In this document: positions 18,074 to 25,516 of the stretch, piece by piece
How the letters are laid out: each line of letters starts with the position of its first letter
Position numbering within the stretch: position 1 is the first letter of the stretch
NCBI GenBank assembly: GCA_002469605.1
Contig: DKMV01000311.1
Coordinates: 1-26,589 of the forward strand
Length of the DNA: 26,589 bases
Reading direction: 5' to 3'
Origin: Leclercia sp. UBA7405
GTDB taxonomy: Bacteria; Pseudomonadota; Gammaproteobacteria; Enterobacterales; Enterobacteriaceae
Position numbers and translations under genes: made by a program
The notes under the pieces: generated by a model
What the model was told of the DNA's origin: nothing
Databases searched by the model: none
The model's input: the letters and a program-made list of their open reading frames with translations, nothing else

Positions 18074-18462
18074 GTTGTACCTCCAGAGTTCGAAACATTA
18101 GACATCATACTGCATTCAGTAAAAGAGGATTCTTTCACCTCGCGACAACTTCATAGTGCGTTTATCCGTGCCGCGTGAAATTAAGCTTAGAGGATAAGCG
18201 GCATCTGGCCAGCAAATCGTAATATTTCGCAACATCAAATCAGGCAAAAGCATGAGATTACCGCCAAAGCTTCCATAAGCTCCTCTTATCGTTTCGAAAA
18301 TTCGATACGGCAAAAATGTGTCATATTGCAACAGCAAATAGCCCCGTGAAAACCGTGCGCAATCAAAGAACTGCCCGACTGATTTGCAGTCTCGCCAGCA
18401 CGTCATATCTTTAAAGTACCGCAGCGATCCGCTGTCAGACCAAAATCGAGGAGAGAAGCAAG
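18074..18462. promoter_or_regulatory. Intergenic region between divergent ymdF and wrbA
   Basis: 389 bases, AT-rich, with no convincing gene. It must hold the leftward ymdF promoter and the rightward wrbA promoter, both expected to be stationary-phase (RpoS) type from E. coli. I can identify no unambiguous -10/-35 pair or repeat by eye. Confidence 0.5.
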
Positions 18463-19059
18463 ATGGCTAAAGTTCTGGTGCTCTATTATTCGATGTACGG
18501 ACACATTGAGACCATGGCTCATGCAGTGGCGGAAGGCGCCAGACGAATCGGCGGCGTTGAGGTCACCATTAAACGCGTTCCGGAAACCATGCCAGCAGAG
18601 GTGTTTGCTAACGCCGGTGGCAAAGCGCAGGACACCCCCGTTGCCACGCCGCAGGAGCTGCCGGACTACGATGCCATTATCATCGGTACGCCAACCCGCT
18701 TCGGCAATATGGCCGGGCAGATGCGCACCTTCCTTGACCAGACGGGCGGCCTGTGGGCGCAGGGAGCGCTGCGCGGCAAAATCGCCAGCGTCTTCAGCTC
18801 CACCGGTACCGGCGGCGGCCAGGAACAGACAATTACCTCCACATGGACTACCCTTGCACATCACGGGATGATAATTGTGCCCATCGGCTACGGCAGCCCG
18901 GAACTGTTTGATATCTCAGCAGTACGGGGCGGTACGCCGTACGGGGCCACTACCATCGCCGGGGGCGACGGCTCGCGCCAGCCAAGCGAGGCGGAGCTGA
19001 ATATTGCCCGTTACCAGGGTGAACACGTTGCCGGCATCGCCGTCAAGCTGAATAGATAA
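18463..19059 (+). CDS. wrbA: NAD(P)H:quinone oxidoreductase WrbA
   Basis: A 198-residue flavodoxin-like FMN protein, the E. coli length. It reduces quinones by two electrons and protects against redox cycling. FMN-binding segments are [18 protein letters not shown] (phosphate loop), [20 protein letters not shown] and [28 protein letters not shown] before the ATG gives a strong start. yccJ follows 20 bases downstream in the same operon. Confidence 0.97.
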   Translation: MAKVLVLYYSMYGHIETMAHAVAEGARRIGGVEVTIKRVPETMPAEVFANAGGKAQDTPVATPQELPDYDAIIIGTPTRFGNMAGQMRTFLDQTGGLWAQGALRGKIASVFSSTGTGGGQEQTITSTWTTLAHHGMIIVPIGYGSPELFDISAVRGGTPYGATTIAGGDGSRQPSEAELNIARYQGEHVAGIAVKLNR

Positions 19060-19079
19060 CTGTTAACAGGAGGACGATT

Positions 19080-19307
19080 ATGCCAACTCAAGAAGCAAAA
19101 GCGCATCGCGTAGGGGAATGGGCGAGTTTACGTAATACTTCGCCGGAGATCGCCGAAGCCATCTTTGAAGTCGCGGACTACGACGAGAAGCTGGCAGAGA
19201 AAATCTGGGAAGAAGGCAGCGACGAAGTGCTGATCCGCGCCTTTAAAAAAACCGATAAAGACTCGCTGTTCTGGGGCGAGCAGACCATCGAACGGCAGAA
19301 CGTCTGA
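19080..19307 (+). CDS. yccJ: YccJ family protein
   Basis: A 75-residue, acidic, soluble protein ([36 protein letters not shown]) with no membrane segment. It is co-transcribed with wrbA, as in E. coli. Its function is unknown; E. coli co-expression with wrbA suggests a stationary-phase role. AGGAGG sits 5 bases before the ATG. Confidence 0.93.
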   Translation: MPTQEAKAHRVGEWASLRNTSPEIAEAIFEVADYDEKLAEKIWEEGSDEVLIRAFKKTDKDSLFWGEQTIERQNV

Positions 19308-19313
19308 CCGACT

Positions 19314-19343
19314 CCCCCCGCATCTCGCGGGGGGCACTTCTTT
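19314..19343. terminator. Terminator between convergent yccJ and agp
   Basis: CCCCCCGC (19314-19321), loop ATCTC, GCGGGGGG (19327-19334), followed by a T-rich stretch. It ends the wrbA-yccJ transcript and may also serve agp. Confidence 0.85.
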
Positions 19344-20584
19344 TATTTCACCGCATCATTCAAAACCGCGTTGAACTTGTCTACCGGACAGAAGCCGTTG
19401 GCGTCTACCGGACAGCCCGTCAGTTCCAGCGTTACCCGCTGGGCCGGGGATTTTAAGGTCAACACATCCGCATTGCGCAGCTGATCCGCGCTCTGATAGA
19501 CATACTCAATTTTCATCAGATCCCGGTTACCGGTTTGATCGTGCCAGCGCTGGAAGACGATCTTGCCGCCAATGGGGGTGCGCTCGTACTGGTCATGCAG
19601 CTGATAGGGTTTGAAATCCAGCGCCGTCAGCAACGAGGCGATATTGGAGTCGTGACCCACCAGCAGGGTGATTTTCGGCGCTTTCGCCCGATCGGTGACC
19701 AGGGTTTTGTCGATGTATTTCACCAGCGGCTTCGCCACGTTGCGCGCCACCTCCGGCGAGGTGAAGAGCGAATCCTGATAGCCGTTTTTCAGCTTCGACA
19801 GCACCCGCCACTGCTGGTCGGTTTTGATTTCGCCCCAGGCCACCTGGTCCATCGGGAAGCCTTCGTAATACTGGAGCGTAAAGGCATCCACCAGTGAGTT
19901 ACCCACCTTCAGCGGGCCGGAGACGCCCGGCTCTTTCTCGTAATCAGCGCTGAAGGTATCCTTCGCAGCGGTCAGGTCGCAGACCTTTTTCTCCTTGCAG
20001 GAGGGCGAGTCGGCGTAGCGGGTCATCTGCTCCAGCAGCTTATAGCTGTCGTTGAGCTGCATTTTCTGGCGCTCGGTCTCCATCGCCTTCAGCGCTTTTT
20101 CGCGGAACTCGGGGCTGTTATCGGTAATGACCGGATTAAAGGTCGGGTCCATGGTGCCCATCTGTTCCTGATGATGGACGGGCACGTCGCAGCCCGGGAA
20201 GGCGCCGGTGATAAAGAACTGCGCGGTCGCTACCGTGCGCTGCAGGCTGTTGGCGTAGGCATAAACATTTTCCGACGGCGGACACTCCCCTGCCTTCACC
20301 ATCCCCTCGTCGGCCAGCCATTCACGCATGTAGTGGCCCATATAGACCTCCAGCACGCCGCCCTTGGTGGTGAGCTGCCCGCCCGGCACGTCCCACTCCG
20401 GCCATTGGCCGGGGGTGGACTGCTCCAGCACGCTGCCGTTGTTCGCCAGCGGCGCGCGCAGGTTGTGACGGCTCATGATTAACACCTGTTGCAGCTGATA
20501 CCCTTCCGGCGCGCTTTGCGCCTGCACGCCAGAGGTAAATACCACGCCGCCCGCCACGGCGATCGCCAGTAGTGCTTTTTTCAT
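19343..20584 (-). CDS. agp: Periplasmic glucose-1-phosphatase Agp
   Basis: A 413-residue histidine acid phosphatase that releases glucose from glucose-1-phosphate, and in E. coli also cleaves phytate. The signal peptide [20 protein letters not shown] is cut after VQA, so the enzyme is periplasmic. The catalytic motif appears as [10 protein letters not shown] (RHxxRxP type) and the C-terminal proton-donor motif as [11 protein letters not shown] (HD). GAGGA 8 bases upstream supports the ATG. Length and order match E. coli (413 residues including signal). Confidence 0.97.
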   Translation of the reverse strand: MKKALLAIAVAGGVVFTSGVQAQSAPEGYQLQQVLIMSRHNLRAPLANNGSVLEQSTPGQWPEWDVPGGQLTTKGGVLEVYMGHYMREWLADEGMVKAGECPPSENVYAYANSLQRTVATAQFFITGAFPGCDVPVHHQEQMGTMDPTFNPVITDNSPEFREKALKAMETERQKMQLNDSYKLLEQMTRYADSPSCKEKKVCDLTAAKDTFSADYEKEPGVSGPLKVGNSLVDAFTLQYYEGFPMDQVAWGEIKTDQQWRVLSKLKNGYQDSLFTSPEVARNVAKPLVKYIDKTLVTDRAKAPKITLLVGHDSNIASLLTALDFKPYQLHDQYERTPIGGKIVFQRWHDQTGNRDLMKIEYVYQSADQLRNADVLTLKSPAQRVTLELTGCPVDANGFCPVDKFNAVLNDAVK

Positions 20585-20693
20585 CCCTTAATCCTCACGT
20601 TTTTTATCATCGCTTTGAGTGTGACAGCTTCGTGACAGATTGCGCTGACGAGATTCGCAAACTGAGGAGAAAGGCGGTTACGAATGCATACAT

Positions 20694-20712
20694 TAGTTTT
20701 ATAATTAAACCA
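20694..20712. promoter_or_regulatory. Dyad upstream of hxlR-type gene 1, likely autoregulatory operator
   Basis: TAGTTTTATAATTAAACCA, a near-palindrome (GTTT...AAAC) 18 bases before the regulator's start codon. It matches a sequence in front of the SDR gene at 23478 (23434-23452) at 15 of 19 positions. This is consistent with one regulator binding both places. Confidence 0.5.
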
Positions 20713-20730
20713 AAATCGTAAGGAGATGCC

Positions 20731-21171
20731 GTGAAACGTACCCGTCTTGAAGAGAGCACCTGCCCCGTCGCCCGTTCGCTGGATATCATCGGCGACTGGT
20801 GGTCGCTGCTGATCGTCCGCGACGCCCTGCGCGGTATCAGGCGCTTTGGCGAGTTCCAGAAGAGCCTCGGCATCGCCAAAAATATGCTCGCCACCCGCCT
20901 GAAGCAGCTGGTGGATGAAGGGATCCTGACGCTCCAGCCCGCCTCCGACGGCAGCGCCTGGCAGGAGTATGTGCTCACCGACAAAGGCCGCGCCCTGCAA
21001 ACGGTGCTGGTGGCCTTGTCCCAGTGGGGAAATGCGCATCTCTTTGCCGAAGGAGAGACCGGGACGGTGCTGGTGGATTCGAAGAACCGCAAACCGCTGA
21101 AGAAGCTGGTGATGGTGGCCCAGGATGGGCGGGTGTTGGGGGATGGGGAAGTTGAGGCGAAGATAAAATAG
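20731..21171 (+). CDS. HxlR-family winged-helix regulator (first of two)
   Basis: 146 residues. The HxlR domain covers about residues 8-98: the Cys in ESTCPVARSLDIIGDWWSLL, then RFGEFQKSLGIAKNMLATRL (recognition helix), LVDEGILTLQPASDG (wing) and YVLTDKGRALQTVLVAL. The N-terminal Cys is typical of thiol- or aldehyde-sensing members. It starts with GTG at 20731 after AAGGAG. It is divergent from agp, and no enzyme gene lies directly beside it. The dyad at 20694-20712, shared with the SDR gene upstream region at 23397-23452, suggests it regulates itself and that SDR. Confidence 0.88.
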   Translation: MKRTRLEESTCPVARSLDIIGDWWSLLIVRDALRGIRRFGEFQKSLGIAKNMLATRLKQLVDEGILTLQPASDGSAWQEYVLTDKGRALQTVLVALSQWGNAHLFAEGETGTVLVDSKNRKPLKKLVMVAQDGRVLGDGEVEAKIK

Positions 21172-21232
21172 GGGCAAATTATCCCGCGTGAGTGCCAGAT
21201 CCAAACGATAATGTCAGGTAAAGGTTGCGTAC

Positions 21233-21263
21233 CGCCCTTGCCTGCCGACAGCTGACAAGGGCG
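21233..21263. terminator. Hairpin between hxlR-type gene 1 and the lipoprotein gene
   Basis: CGCCCTTG (21233-21240) pairs with CAAGGGCG (21256-21263), a perfect 8-bp stem between convergent genes. No clear T-run follows on either strand, so terminator function is only probable. Confidence 0.4.
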
Positions 21264-21271
21264 AAAGTTGA

Positions 21272-21664
21272 CTAGCCACGCATATCAAACCCGGACTTCT
21301 CAAAATCACGATAGACATCCGGGTTGGTAAAGGCCGGGAATTTCGCTTTCTGAGCGGCTGATTTTAACGCTTCGCAATATGCTTTATTACCCCGGCTGGT
21401 CGATATTACTAAAGCCGTGCCATCCTGAGCGAATTCCAGATGCAGCCTGCATCTCTTTCCCTTCCAGCGCTCTGGATCGGTAATATTGGCATTGATTGCT
21501 GCCCTGATCCCCCGCGCCTGCGCACCCCATTCATCCGGGTCGTCCCATCTACCGGAACTGCAACTGCCCAGCGCCGTGGTTTTATGGCATTCGGAAGGGT
21601 GTAACGGCGCGCAGCCAGTTGCGAGACTGGACAACACTGCCAGCAAGAAGATTTTCCTTATCAT
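21272..21664 (-). CDS. Stand-alone TolA C-terminal-domain-like lipoprotein
   Basis: 130 residues. A lipoprotein signal ending LATG-C (lipobox) predicts lipidation and outer or inner membrane anchoring. The rest aligns by eye with TolA domain III: QARGIRAAINANITDPERWK, KRCRLHLEFAQDGTALVIST, AYCEALKSAAQKAKFPAF and DVYRDFEKSGFDM correspond to the TolA pattern KS-AIESKFYD...GKTC-L-IKLAPDG...CQAALAAAK...VYEVFKN..LDF. TolA domain III contacts Pal/TolB and is the docking site of group A colicins and filamentous phage. A free copy could act as a decoy or modulate Tol. ATG at 21664 is 9 bases from GGGAG; a GTG at 21670 is the alternative start. Confidence 0.75.
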   Translation of the reverse strand: MIRKIFLLAVLSSLATGCAPLHPSECHKTTALGSCSSGRWDDPDEWGAQARGIRAAINANITDPERWKGKRCRLHLEFAQDGTALVISTSRGNKAYCEALKSAAQKAKFPAFTNPDVYRDFEKSGFDMRG

Positions 21665-21760
21665 TTTCACGTGCTCCCTTGTTTTTTAATTAACAGGCTA
21701 CTAAGTTTGAAGAATCTATATCCCATCTGAGTAAGATAAACACACTATTTAGTAAAAAAA

Positions 21761-22564
21761 TCAAAATGAGAGGGTAAGATTTTCATTTTTAACAATTATT
21801 TTTTTGTGATTGATGATCAACAGAGAAGTAGTACCTACCCCAGTAAATAGTGCATCGCCCTTAAAAAAATCCTGCCCTTGCTCTCCTGTTAAATATCTGA
21901 CCATATGCAAATCATCTCCTTGCAAAAGCATATTTACATTATTCCTTCTTACACCAATAAGCCTCATTCCTGCATCATTGATAATTGACGTCATATCAGA
22001 AATAACAAAAAATAACAATAGCGCAGATGCTGCGATTATTATTGAATGCTTCTTTTTATTATTTTTTTCAATTCTCTTATCAAAGTAGGCATTTGGTATT
22101 AATGTAATAAAGATTGCCGTTATAAATATTGAAAGAAGTATTAACTGTGGATCATCACCAGATGATTCAACAACTGAATAAATAACTAGCCCTCCAATCC
22201 CTGACATTAAAACATGCACGGGAATTAAATGATATATCTTCAGTAATTTACCTATTTTATATGTGCCTTTAATTGCACTGGGTATACGTTTACGCGCCAT
22301 TCTAAAAATAAGCATTATGCAATGCATTACAGCATAGGATATAAGAACAGACATGGAATACCATAAAACTAAAATAAAAATAAGCAGGAGTGCAAAAGGA
22401 GCTATAACCATCAGAAAAAAGATCACATCAGATATAGTTAATCCTGTCGGGAAAAAATTTATACGCATACAATAAAAAATAAAAACAATCACTCCTGCCC
22501 CAGTAAGGCATAAGTAAATATTCCTCGCGACATCCATTTTAAAAATACGATTTAGCGGAAACAC
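21761..22564 (-). CDS. AT-rich polytopic membrane protein of unknown function
   Basis: 267 residues. Likely membrane segments lie near residues 14-31 (YLCLTGAGVIVFIFYC), 44-66 (VIFFLMVIAPFALLLIFILV), 67-88, 111-132, 141-160 (ILLSIFITAIFITLIPN) and 173-190 (IIIAASALLLFFVIS). A hydrophilic C-terminal domain of about 75 residues follows (GVRRNNVNMLLQGDDLHMVR, FKGDALFTGVGTTSLLIINH). It starts with GTG 6 bases after AAAGGAG. Base composition is strikingly AT-rich (ATA, TTA and AAT codons) compared with neighbours, suggesting recent transfer. I recognise no family. It sits between the TolA-like lipoprotein and the SymE-like gene, all on the minus strand. An immunity or envelope-defence role is possible but unproven. 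Confidence 0.7.
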   Translation of the reverse strand: MFPLNRIFKMDVARNIYLCLTGAGVIVFIFYCMRINFFPTGLTISDVIFFLMVIAPFALLLIFILVLWYSMSVLISYAVMHCIMLIFRMARKRIPSAIKGTYKIGKLLKIYHLIPVHVLMSGIGGLVIYSVVESSGDDPQLILLSIFITAIFITLIPNAYFDKRIEKNNKKKHSIIIAASALLLFFVISDMTSIINDAGMRLIGVRRNNVNMLLQGDDLHMVRYLTGEQGQDFFKGDALFTGVGTTSLLIINHKKIIVKNENLTLSF

Positions 22565-22680
22565 TTATTACTCCTTTTATTCTCAGTAATTTCACTTTGC
22601 AGTTGGCAGTATACGGCCGATAATATGTCATTGTCCGCTTTTGACACTTAGCGGACGTTACTATCACCTTAGCTTAACCA

Positions 22681-22720
22681 AAAAATACCCCAGCCCGGCG
22701 CAACAGGGCTGGGATATTTT
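22681..22720. terminator. Terminator downstream of the SymE-like gene
   Basis: CCCAGCCC (22689-22696) pairs with GGGCTGGG (22706-22713), with flanking AATA/TATT pairing and A- and T-tracts on the two sides. It ends the leftward symE transcript just after its stop codon. Confidence 0.85.
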
Positions 22721-22723
22721 CCC

Positions 22724-23179
22724 TCATCTCCCCCGCTTTATCCCCGGCAAATCCCCCACGTCCTGCAACGCCCCAGGAAAGGTCTTCAGCCACTCCGCTA
22801 CCCGGTTCTTATTCACATAGACCGCGCTCATGCCTTCAAGGCAGCCCCACAGCTCGCGGGTGTTCTGTGGGGTGATGACGATGCAGTCCTTCATCACCCG
22901 GATCTTCACCGGCATATTCGGGATAAACCCGGCGTTGCTCAGCCACTCGCCGCAGAGCGGCAGGTAGTTACGCTCCATGCGGGAATAGAGCTCCACGCAG
23001 GCGGCGCTGGCGTCCGGGGTCTCGGCGCGGGGGTGAAGGGGGGCGGCGTCGGTGCGCTTGCCGTGCAGACGACTGCCTGACGTTTTGCGTAACGGCTCGC
23101 GGTTTTCAATAATTTCTGACTGCGGCTCTGAATTTGTTTTGGCGATAACAGAACCTGGCTTAAAATCGCATCCAGCCAT
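22724..23179 (-). CDS. SymE-family protein (type I toxin-antitoxin toxin-like)
   Basis: 151 residues. The C-terminal half holds the SymE/SpoVT-AbrB-like domain at about residues 68-112 (RNYLPLCGEWLSNAGFIPNM, PVKIRVMKDCIVITPQ). The ~65-residue N-terminal part is polar and low-complexity (EPLRKTSGSRLHGKRTDAAP). E. coli SymE is about 113 residues, is SOS-induced, condenses nucleoids or cleaves RNA when overproduced, and is held down by the antisense RNA SymR. The ATG at 23179 has AGGAG 6 bases upstream. I see no certain LexA box or SymR promoter, so regulation is unresolved. The extended N-terminus sets it apart from SymE proper. Confidence 0.8.
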   Translation of the reverse strand: MAGCDFKPGSVIAKTNSEPQSEIIENREPLRKTSGSRLHGKRTDAAPLHPRAETPDASAACVELYSRMERNYLPLCGEWLSNAGFIPNMPVKIRVMKDCIVITPQNTRELWGCLEGMSAVYVNKNRVAEWLKTFPGALQDVGDLPGIKRGR

Positions 23180-23396
23180 AATCAACTCCTGGTTAGTTGT
23201 TTGTGGTCAGCGGTATACAAGGTATTGCCGTACCTGTATGCCGCGTCTATTCAGTAACGCTTACCCTTAAAAAACATCGCACTTAGTCTACTCTGCTGGA
23301 CAAAAACACAGCATTCGAAAATGAAAAATTTGCGAGGCGGCTTCAGAAATAAAATGGCCCTCCCCCAACCGCAAAAAGCAAAAATTACGCGTCATA

Positions 23397-23415
23397 TGGT
23401 TGCATTATAAAACCT
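23397..23415. promoter_or_regulatory. Upstream copy of a tandem operator before the SDR gene
   Basis: TGGTTGCATTATAAAACCT, a GGTT...AACC dyad. It matches the copy at 23434-23452 at 15 of 19 positions. The two copies start 37 bases apart, about 3.5 helical turns. Confidence 0.5.
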
Positions 23416-23433
23416 TTTAGCGCAGGCTCATTT

Positions 23434-23452
23434 TGGTTTCATATTAAAACCA
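23434..23452. promoter_or_regulatory. Downstream copy of the tandem operator before the SDR gene
   Basis: TGGTTTCATATTAAAACCA has perfect 6-bp arms (TGGTTT/AAACCA). It lies 25 bases before the SDR start codon, probably in or next to the promoter. It matches the dyad before HxlR gene 1 (20694-20712) at 15 of 19 positions. Confidence 0.5.
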
Positions 23453-23477
23453 TTTAACGCAACCCTGAGGAACAACC

Positions 23478-24269
23478 ATGACAACGCAACCTTCAACGGC
23501 GCTGATTACCGGCGCATCATCCGGGATCGGCGCGGTCTACGCCGACCGTCTCGCCGCCCGCGGCTATAGCCTGGTGCTGGTCGCCCGCCGGGAGGAACGG
23601 CTCCGGGCACTGGCGGCGGAGCTGGAACAGCGCTACGGCGTGAACGTCACCACCCTGACGGCGGATCTGACGGACGAGGCGGGGATCCGCGCGGTGGAAG
23701 AGATGCTGCGCAGTAACCCGGCCATCGACACCCTGGTTAACAACGCCGGCGCCGCGCAAATAGCGCCTTTCCTGGCGGGTGATGTGGCCGCCCATCAGGC
23801 AATCAACACCCTGAACACCACCGCGCTGATGCGCCTGAGCTACGCCATCCTCCCGCGCCTGGCGCAAAACAATCGCGGCACCCTGATTAATATCGCCTCG
23901 GTGCTGGCATTCCACGCCCGGGCGGGCAGCGCGCTCTACAGCGCCACTAAAGCCTGGGTGCTTAACTTCACGCGGGGGTTGCAGGAGGAGTTTGCCGAAA
24001 GCCAGGTGCGTATTCAGGCGGTGCTGCCTGCCGCCACCGCCACGGAGATCTGGGAGGTGTCGGGCATCAAAGTGAACGATCTGCCGGAAGGGTCGGTGAT
24101 GACCACTGATGACATGGTGGATGCGGCGCTGGCCGGGCTGGATCTTGGCGAGCTTGTTACCATCCCGCCGATGCACGATGAAAATCTGTGGGCGCGCTAT
24201 GAGGAGGCGCGACTGGCGCTCTTTGCCAGCGCGCGCACCGGCATTCCGGCGCCGCGCTACCGGCGTTAA
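23478..24269 (+). CDS. Short-chain dehydrogenase/reductase (first)
   Basis: A 263-residue classical SDR. The dinucleotide loop is ITGASSGIG (residues 10-18), the structural NNAG sits at 88-91, and the catalytic set is Ser141, Tyr154 and Lys158 (YSATK). The Arg pair in VARREER after strand 2 favours NADP(H). The substrate is unknown; likely an aldehyde or ketone. GAGGAA precedes the ATG. It ends convergently on HxlR gene 2 with a 4-bp stop overlap. Upstream sit two 19-bp dyads similar to one before HxlR gene 1. Confidence 0.9.
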   Translation: MTTQPSTALITGASSGIGAVYADRLAARGYSLVLVARREERLRALAAELEQRYGVNVTTLTADLTDEAGIRAVEEMLRSNPAIDTLVNNAGAAQIAPFLAGDVAAHQAINTLNTTALMRLSYAILPRLAQNNRGTLINIASVLAFHARAGSALYSATKAWVLNFTRGLQEEFAESQVRIQAVLPAATATEIWEVSGIKVNDLPEGSVMTTDDMVDAALAGLDLGELVTIPPMHDENLWARYEEARLALFASARTGIPAPRYRR

Positions 24270-24625
24270 CGCTTAAGTCTGTTGCCATAGTCGCGCATCC
24301 AGTCCGCCAGCGGGGCCAGCGCGCTTTGCAGCGTCAGCCCCAGGTCGGTTATCTGGTACTCCACGCGCGGCGGGATCTCCGCATAGACGGTGCGGGTGAC
24401 CAGACCGCGCTGCTCAAACAGCCGCAGCTGTTTGGTCAGCTCCTTCTGGGTGATGGGCGCGGCGGCCCGCAGCAGGTCGCCAAAGCGCACCGGCTCGTTG
24501 ATCACAATCAGCCGGTAGATAATCGGGATCGCCCACTTGCCGGAGATCAGCGCAATGAAGCTGGTCATCGGGCAGGGTTCATGCTGACAATTTTTTTCGT
24601 CAGCGCAGGTCAGTAGTTCCGCCAT
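24266..24625 (-). CDS. HxlR-family winged-helix regulator (second)
   Basis: 119 residues with several Cys near the N-terminus (LLTCADEKNCQHEPCPMTSF), then the HxlR domain: ISGKWAIPIIYRLIVINEPV, RFGDLLRAAAPITQKELTKQ, LRLFEQRGLVTRTVYAEIPP and RVEYQITDLGLTLQSAL. HxlR regulators commonly respond to electrophiles through such cysteines and control adjacent oxidoreductases. It is divergent from the SDR at 24726, with an inverted repeat between them, so that SDR is its likely target. Confidence 0.9.
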   Translation of the reverse strand: MAELLTCADEKNCQHEPCPMTSFIALISGKWAIPIIYRLIVINEPVRFGDLLRAAAPITQKELTKQLRLFEQRGLVTRTVYAEIPPRVEYQITDLGLTLQSALAPLADWMRDYGNRLKR

Positions 24626-24643
24626 CGCGCTCTCTTTGCCTCT

Positions 24644-24682
24644 TTAGTATCCATTTGGTACCTGGTTTCTTTTAGATACTAA
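24644..24682. promoter_or_regulatory. Operator-like inverted repeat between divergent HxlR gene 2 and SDR 2
   Basis: TTAGTATC (24644-24651) and GATACTAA (24675-24682) form a perfect 8-bp inverted repeat with a 23-bp spacer containing GGTACC. It is centred in the 100-bp divergent promoter region, where a dimeric HxlR protein would control both genes. Confidence 0.65.
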
Positions 24683-24725
24683 CGTTTCTATAGTGCTTTC
24701 TCCACCGACATTACAGGAGAAGACC

Positions 24726-25481
24726 ATGGGACGTTTAACGGGTAAAACGACGCTTATCACCGGGGGCACCAGCGGCATCGGGCTGGCGACGGCGCAGCTG
24801 TTTCTTGCCGAAGGGGCGCAGGTAGCGGTTACCGGGCGCAACGCTGACACCCGCGCCGAGGCGCAGCGCATTCTGGGGGATAACGCCTGGGTGATAGAGG
24901 CCGACGCGGCGGACGTCACCGCCCAGCAGCACCTTGCCGATACGCTTCGCGCGCGCTGGCCGCGGCTGGATGCGGTCTTTATCAACGCCGGCGACGTGAC
25001 GCACGCGCCGCTCGAGGCCTGGAGCGAGACTGCCTGGGATCGGCTGATGGGCACCAACCTGAAGGGGCCGTTCTTTCTGATCCAGGCCCTGCTGCCGCTG
25101 CTGGCGAACCCCTCTTCGGTTATTCTCTGCGGTTCGGTGAGCGCCCAGCTCGGCCTGCCCGCCAGCAGCGCCTATGCCGCCAGCAAAGCGGCGCTGCTCT
25201 CGCTGGCGCGCACCCTGTCGATTGAGCTGTTGCCGCGCGGGGTACGCCTGAACAGCCTGAGCCCCGGCCCGGTGCAGACCCCGGCGATGGGCAAGCTGGG
25301 GCTGAATGAAGAGGATCTGAAAACGATGCAGGCCAGCATCGCTGGCCTGGTGCCCCTCGGGCGGATGGGCACTCCCGACGAGGTGGCGAAAGCGGCGCTG
25401 TATCTGGCGTCGGACGACTCCAGCTATACCCTCGGCACCGATCTGCTAGTGGATGGCGGCACGGGAATCAAGTTCCGCTGA
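24726..25481 (+). CDS. Short-chain dehydrogenase/reductase (second)
   Basis: A 251-residue classical SDR. The nucleotide loop is ITGGTSGIG (residues 11-19), INAG at 86-89, and the catalytic set is Ser137, Tyr150 and Lys154 (YAASK). SPGPVQTPAMGKLG and the C-terminal YTLGTDLLVDGG are typical. AGGAGA precedes the ATG at 24726; an upstream in-frame start at 24693 lacks a site. Probably induced through the divergent HxlR regulator. Substrate unknown. Confidence 0.92.
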   Translation: MGRLTGKTTLITGGTSGIGLATAQLFLAEGAQVAVTGRNADTRAEAQRILGDNAWVIEADAADVTAQQHLADTLRARWPRLDAVFINAGDVTHAPLEAWSETAWDRLMGTNLKGPFFLIQALLPLLANPSSVILCGSVSAQLGLPASSAYAASKAALLSLARTLSIELLPRGVRLNSLSPGPVQTPAMGKLGLNEEDLKTMQASIAGLVPLGRMGTPDEVAKAALYLASDDSSYTLGTDLLVDGGTGIKFR

Positions 25482-25486
25482 CGTTT

Positions 25487-25511
25487 TCCCGCAGTCCATC
25501 GGGCTGCGGGA
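25487..25511. terminator. Hairpin between convergent SDR 2 and lacI
   Basis: TCCCGCAG (25487-25494) pairs with CTGCGGGA (25504-25511). It is strong but lacks a clear T-run, and is placed between convergent genes. Confidence 0.5.
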
Positions 25512-25516
25512 GCCTG

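Noticed and set aside
18116..18406. 96-codon minus-strand frame between ymdF and wrbA
   Set aside because: No ribosome site or recognisable domain, and it occupies the divergent promoter region.
23399..23404. GTTGCA PutA-like motif upstream of the first SDR
   Set aside because: A single 6-bp match far from put genes, part of the larger GGTT...AACC dyad; expected by chance.
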